Assembly (NCBI GenBank): GCA_001466705.2
Contig: LATX02000133.1
Coordinates: 310,001-374,000 of the forward strand
DNA from: Moniliophthora roreri
Taxonomy: Eukaryota; Basidiomycota; Agaricomycetes; Agaricales; Marasmiaceae
Direction: 5' to 3'
DNA: 64,000 nt
Shown here: one piece after another, positions 63,073-64,000 of the stretch
How positions within the stretch are numbered: the first letter of the stretch is position 1
How the letters are laid out: each line of letters opens with the position of its first letter
Notes under the pieces: model-generated
Told to the model about the DNA's origin: nothing
The model's input: only the letters and a program-made list of their open reading frames with translations
The model's database searches: none
Program-made: the position numbers and the translations under genes

Positions 63073-63997
63073 ATGCCTCCCATCCCACTGACATTCGAAC
63101 CGGATGCTCTTGACCTTATCTCTTTCATCTCTTGTCTCACTAACGATGTTTCTGAATACCAAATACCAACCTCCCCTACGTGATTGCAAAGGACCGTTGC
63201 CGGTACAACAACAATTGGCGAATGGAGTACGGGAGGATTTGGATAAGCTTTGGAGGCAGATACAGGTAAAGGAGATAGGATTAGATGTGTTTGTGGGAGA
63301 CCAGCAAGGGGAGAGGAATCAGATAATGTTGAAGCAGGTTATAGAGGAGAAGCTCAGTAGGTGTGTTTGTTGCGCTCTTCTGCTCCCTTGAGTACAAATA
63401 TGGTTATGGCATGTTGAAGAAAGAGTCGAGAGCAACCCCATTGGCTTCAAAACGAGTGATTGATTCGATAAGCTTGTCGAATCAAGATGAACTACTGCAG
63501 TTAGCAGCAAGCAAGCAGCAAACAGCGGAAGAAAGAGGCAAGGCCAGGTTCGTGACTCACCGCTCCAATACGATTTTACGGGGGGGCATTCTCATAGAAG
63601 CCAATAGCAATGTTACTGGGGCCTTACGACGTACCATTGGACTGATGCAAGGCGAACTTGAACAATCAGTTTTAATTGTTCAGATGCTAGGCAAGCACTC
63701 GCCTCCTCCTCCCACAATTAGCGAGACTAAATGTGAACAGAGTCCTCCACAAAAACCCTCCAAGCTACCTCGACTGCACACGACGCCCTTACATTTACCA
63801 TGAACGCTTCAAAAACACTCATCACTGCATTAGCTAAATCAGACTGGCAAGATCATGCACTCATCATTGCCGGACTAGTCTTCTTCCTATGCATTGTCCT
63901 GCTCATCATCAAGGAATGTGTTCTAGATCGAGGTATATGTTTGGCATTTTGGTGGACGAGGTTTATACCGGATTGCAGCGGGGATAAGGAGTTTTGA
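63073..63997 (+). CDS. SEC20: SNARE Sec20/BNIP1-like, with a one-base frame break in exon 1
   Basis: Exons 63073-63356, 63424-63690 and 63741-63997. The start MPPIPLTFEPDALDLISF and EYQIP lie in one frame; LRDCKGPLPVQQQLANGVRE lies in the next, and both belong to the family's N-terminus. The exon sum (808 nt) is one base over a multiple of three, and no intron fits. The surplus base lies in or near the CCCC run at 63173-63176. Downstream are the SNARE region (KTLQATSTAHDALTFTMNAS), one membrane span (ALIIAGLVFFLCIVLLIIK) and the conserved ending RGICLAFWWTRF. Sec20 is the ER t-SNARE for Golgi-to-ER traffic and works with the Dsl1/RINT1 tether. Intron 2 (63691-63740) needs a GC donor (G|gcaagc). 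Confidence 0.85.
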
Positions 63998-64000
63998 AGA

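Overview
This 64 kb window is nuclear DNA of a filamentous basidiomycete, most likely a mushroom-forming agaricomycete. It is gene-dense. Nearly every gene is split by introns of about 45-75 nt that I could place with canonical GT/GC-AG borders while keeping the reading frame. The conserved proteins are fungal. Lineage-specific families, such as an agaricomycete-type seven-helix membrane protein and an ISG12/IFI6-like protein, point to Agaricomycotina. I see no rRNA, tRNA, CRISPR or organellar sequence. All models were spliced by hand; for most shorter genes the summed exons are an exact multiple of three.

Layout. 1-5.2 kb: tail of an unknown gene, a TauD-like dioxygenase (-), an OPT oligopeptide transporter (+). 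5.7-13.8 kb: PRP19 (-), SGT2 (+), a Myb/C2H2 transcription factor (-), PRP17/CDC40 (+). 14.8-15.1 kb: a tiny gene for a secreted precursor with four identical QITGSRDW units separated by Arg-Arg, the most interesting object here. 15.5-23.4 kb: MCM3 (+), RINT1/TIP20 tether (-), a coiled-coil protein (+). 23.5-24.2 kb: a cluster of hairpin elements, including a 97-bp palindrome with perfect arms. 25.3-38.4 kb: a large F-box-type protein (-), RPB2 (-), an Alba-domain protein (+), RPB7 (-), a HAD hydrolase (-). 38.6-43.1 kb: a decayed copy and an intact copy of a seven-helix membrane protein, then a PRELI-domain protein. 43.6-50.7 kb: the B-block-binding TFIIIC subunit, followed 60 bp later by a truncated duplicate of part of the F-box gene. 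51.7-64 kb: PTM1-like GOST protein (-), SNX4/ATG24 (+), a conserved fungal protein (-), an ISG12-like protein (-), TPT1/KptA (-), ZIM17/DNLZ (+), GRX5 (-), SEC20 (+).

Most genes are housekeeping: transcription (RPB2, RPB7, TFIIIC), splicing (PRP19, PRP17), replication (MCM3), tRNA splicing (TPT1), ER/Golgi/endosome traffic (RINT1, SEC20, PTM1, SNX4, SGT2) and mitochondrial upkeep (GRX5, ZIM17, PRELI). Many sit in head-to-head pairs 90-210 bp apart and probably share promoters. Two window-wide oddities stand out: at least six introns need a GC 5' splice site, and one gene (SEC20) carries a one-base frame break in its first exon.
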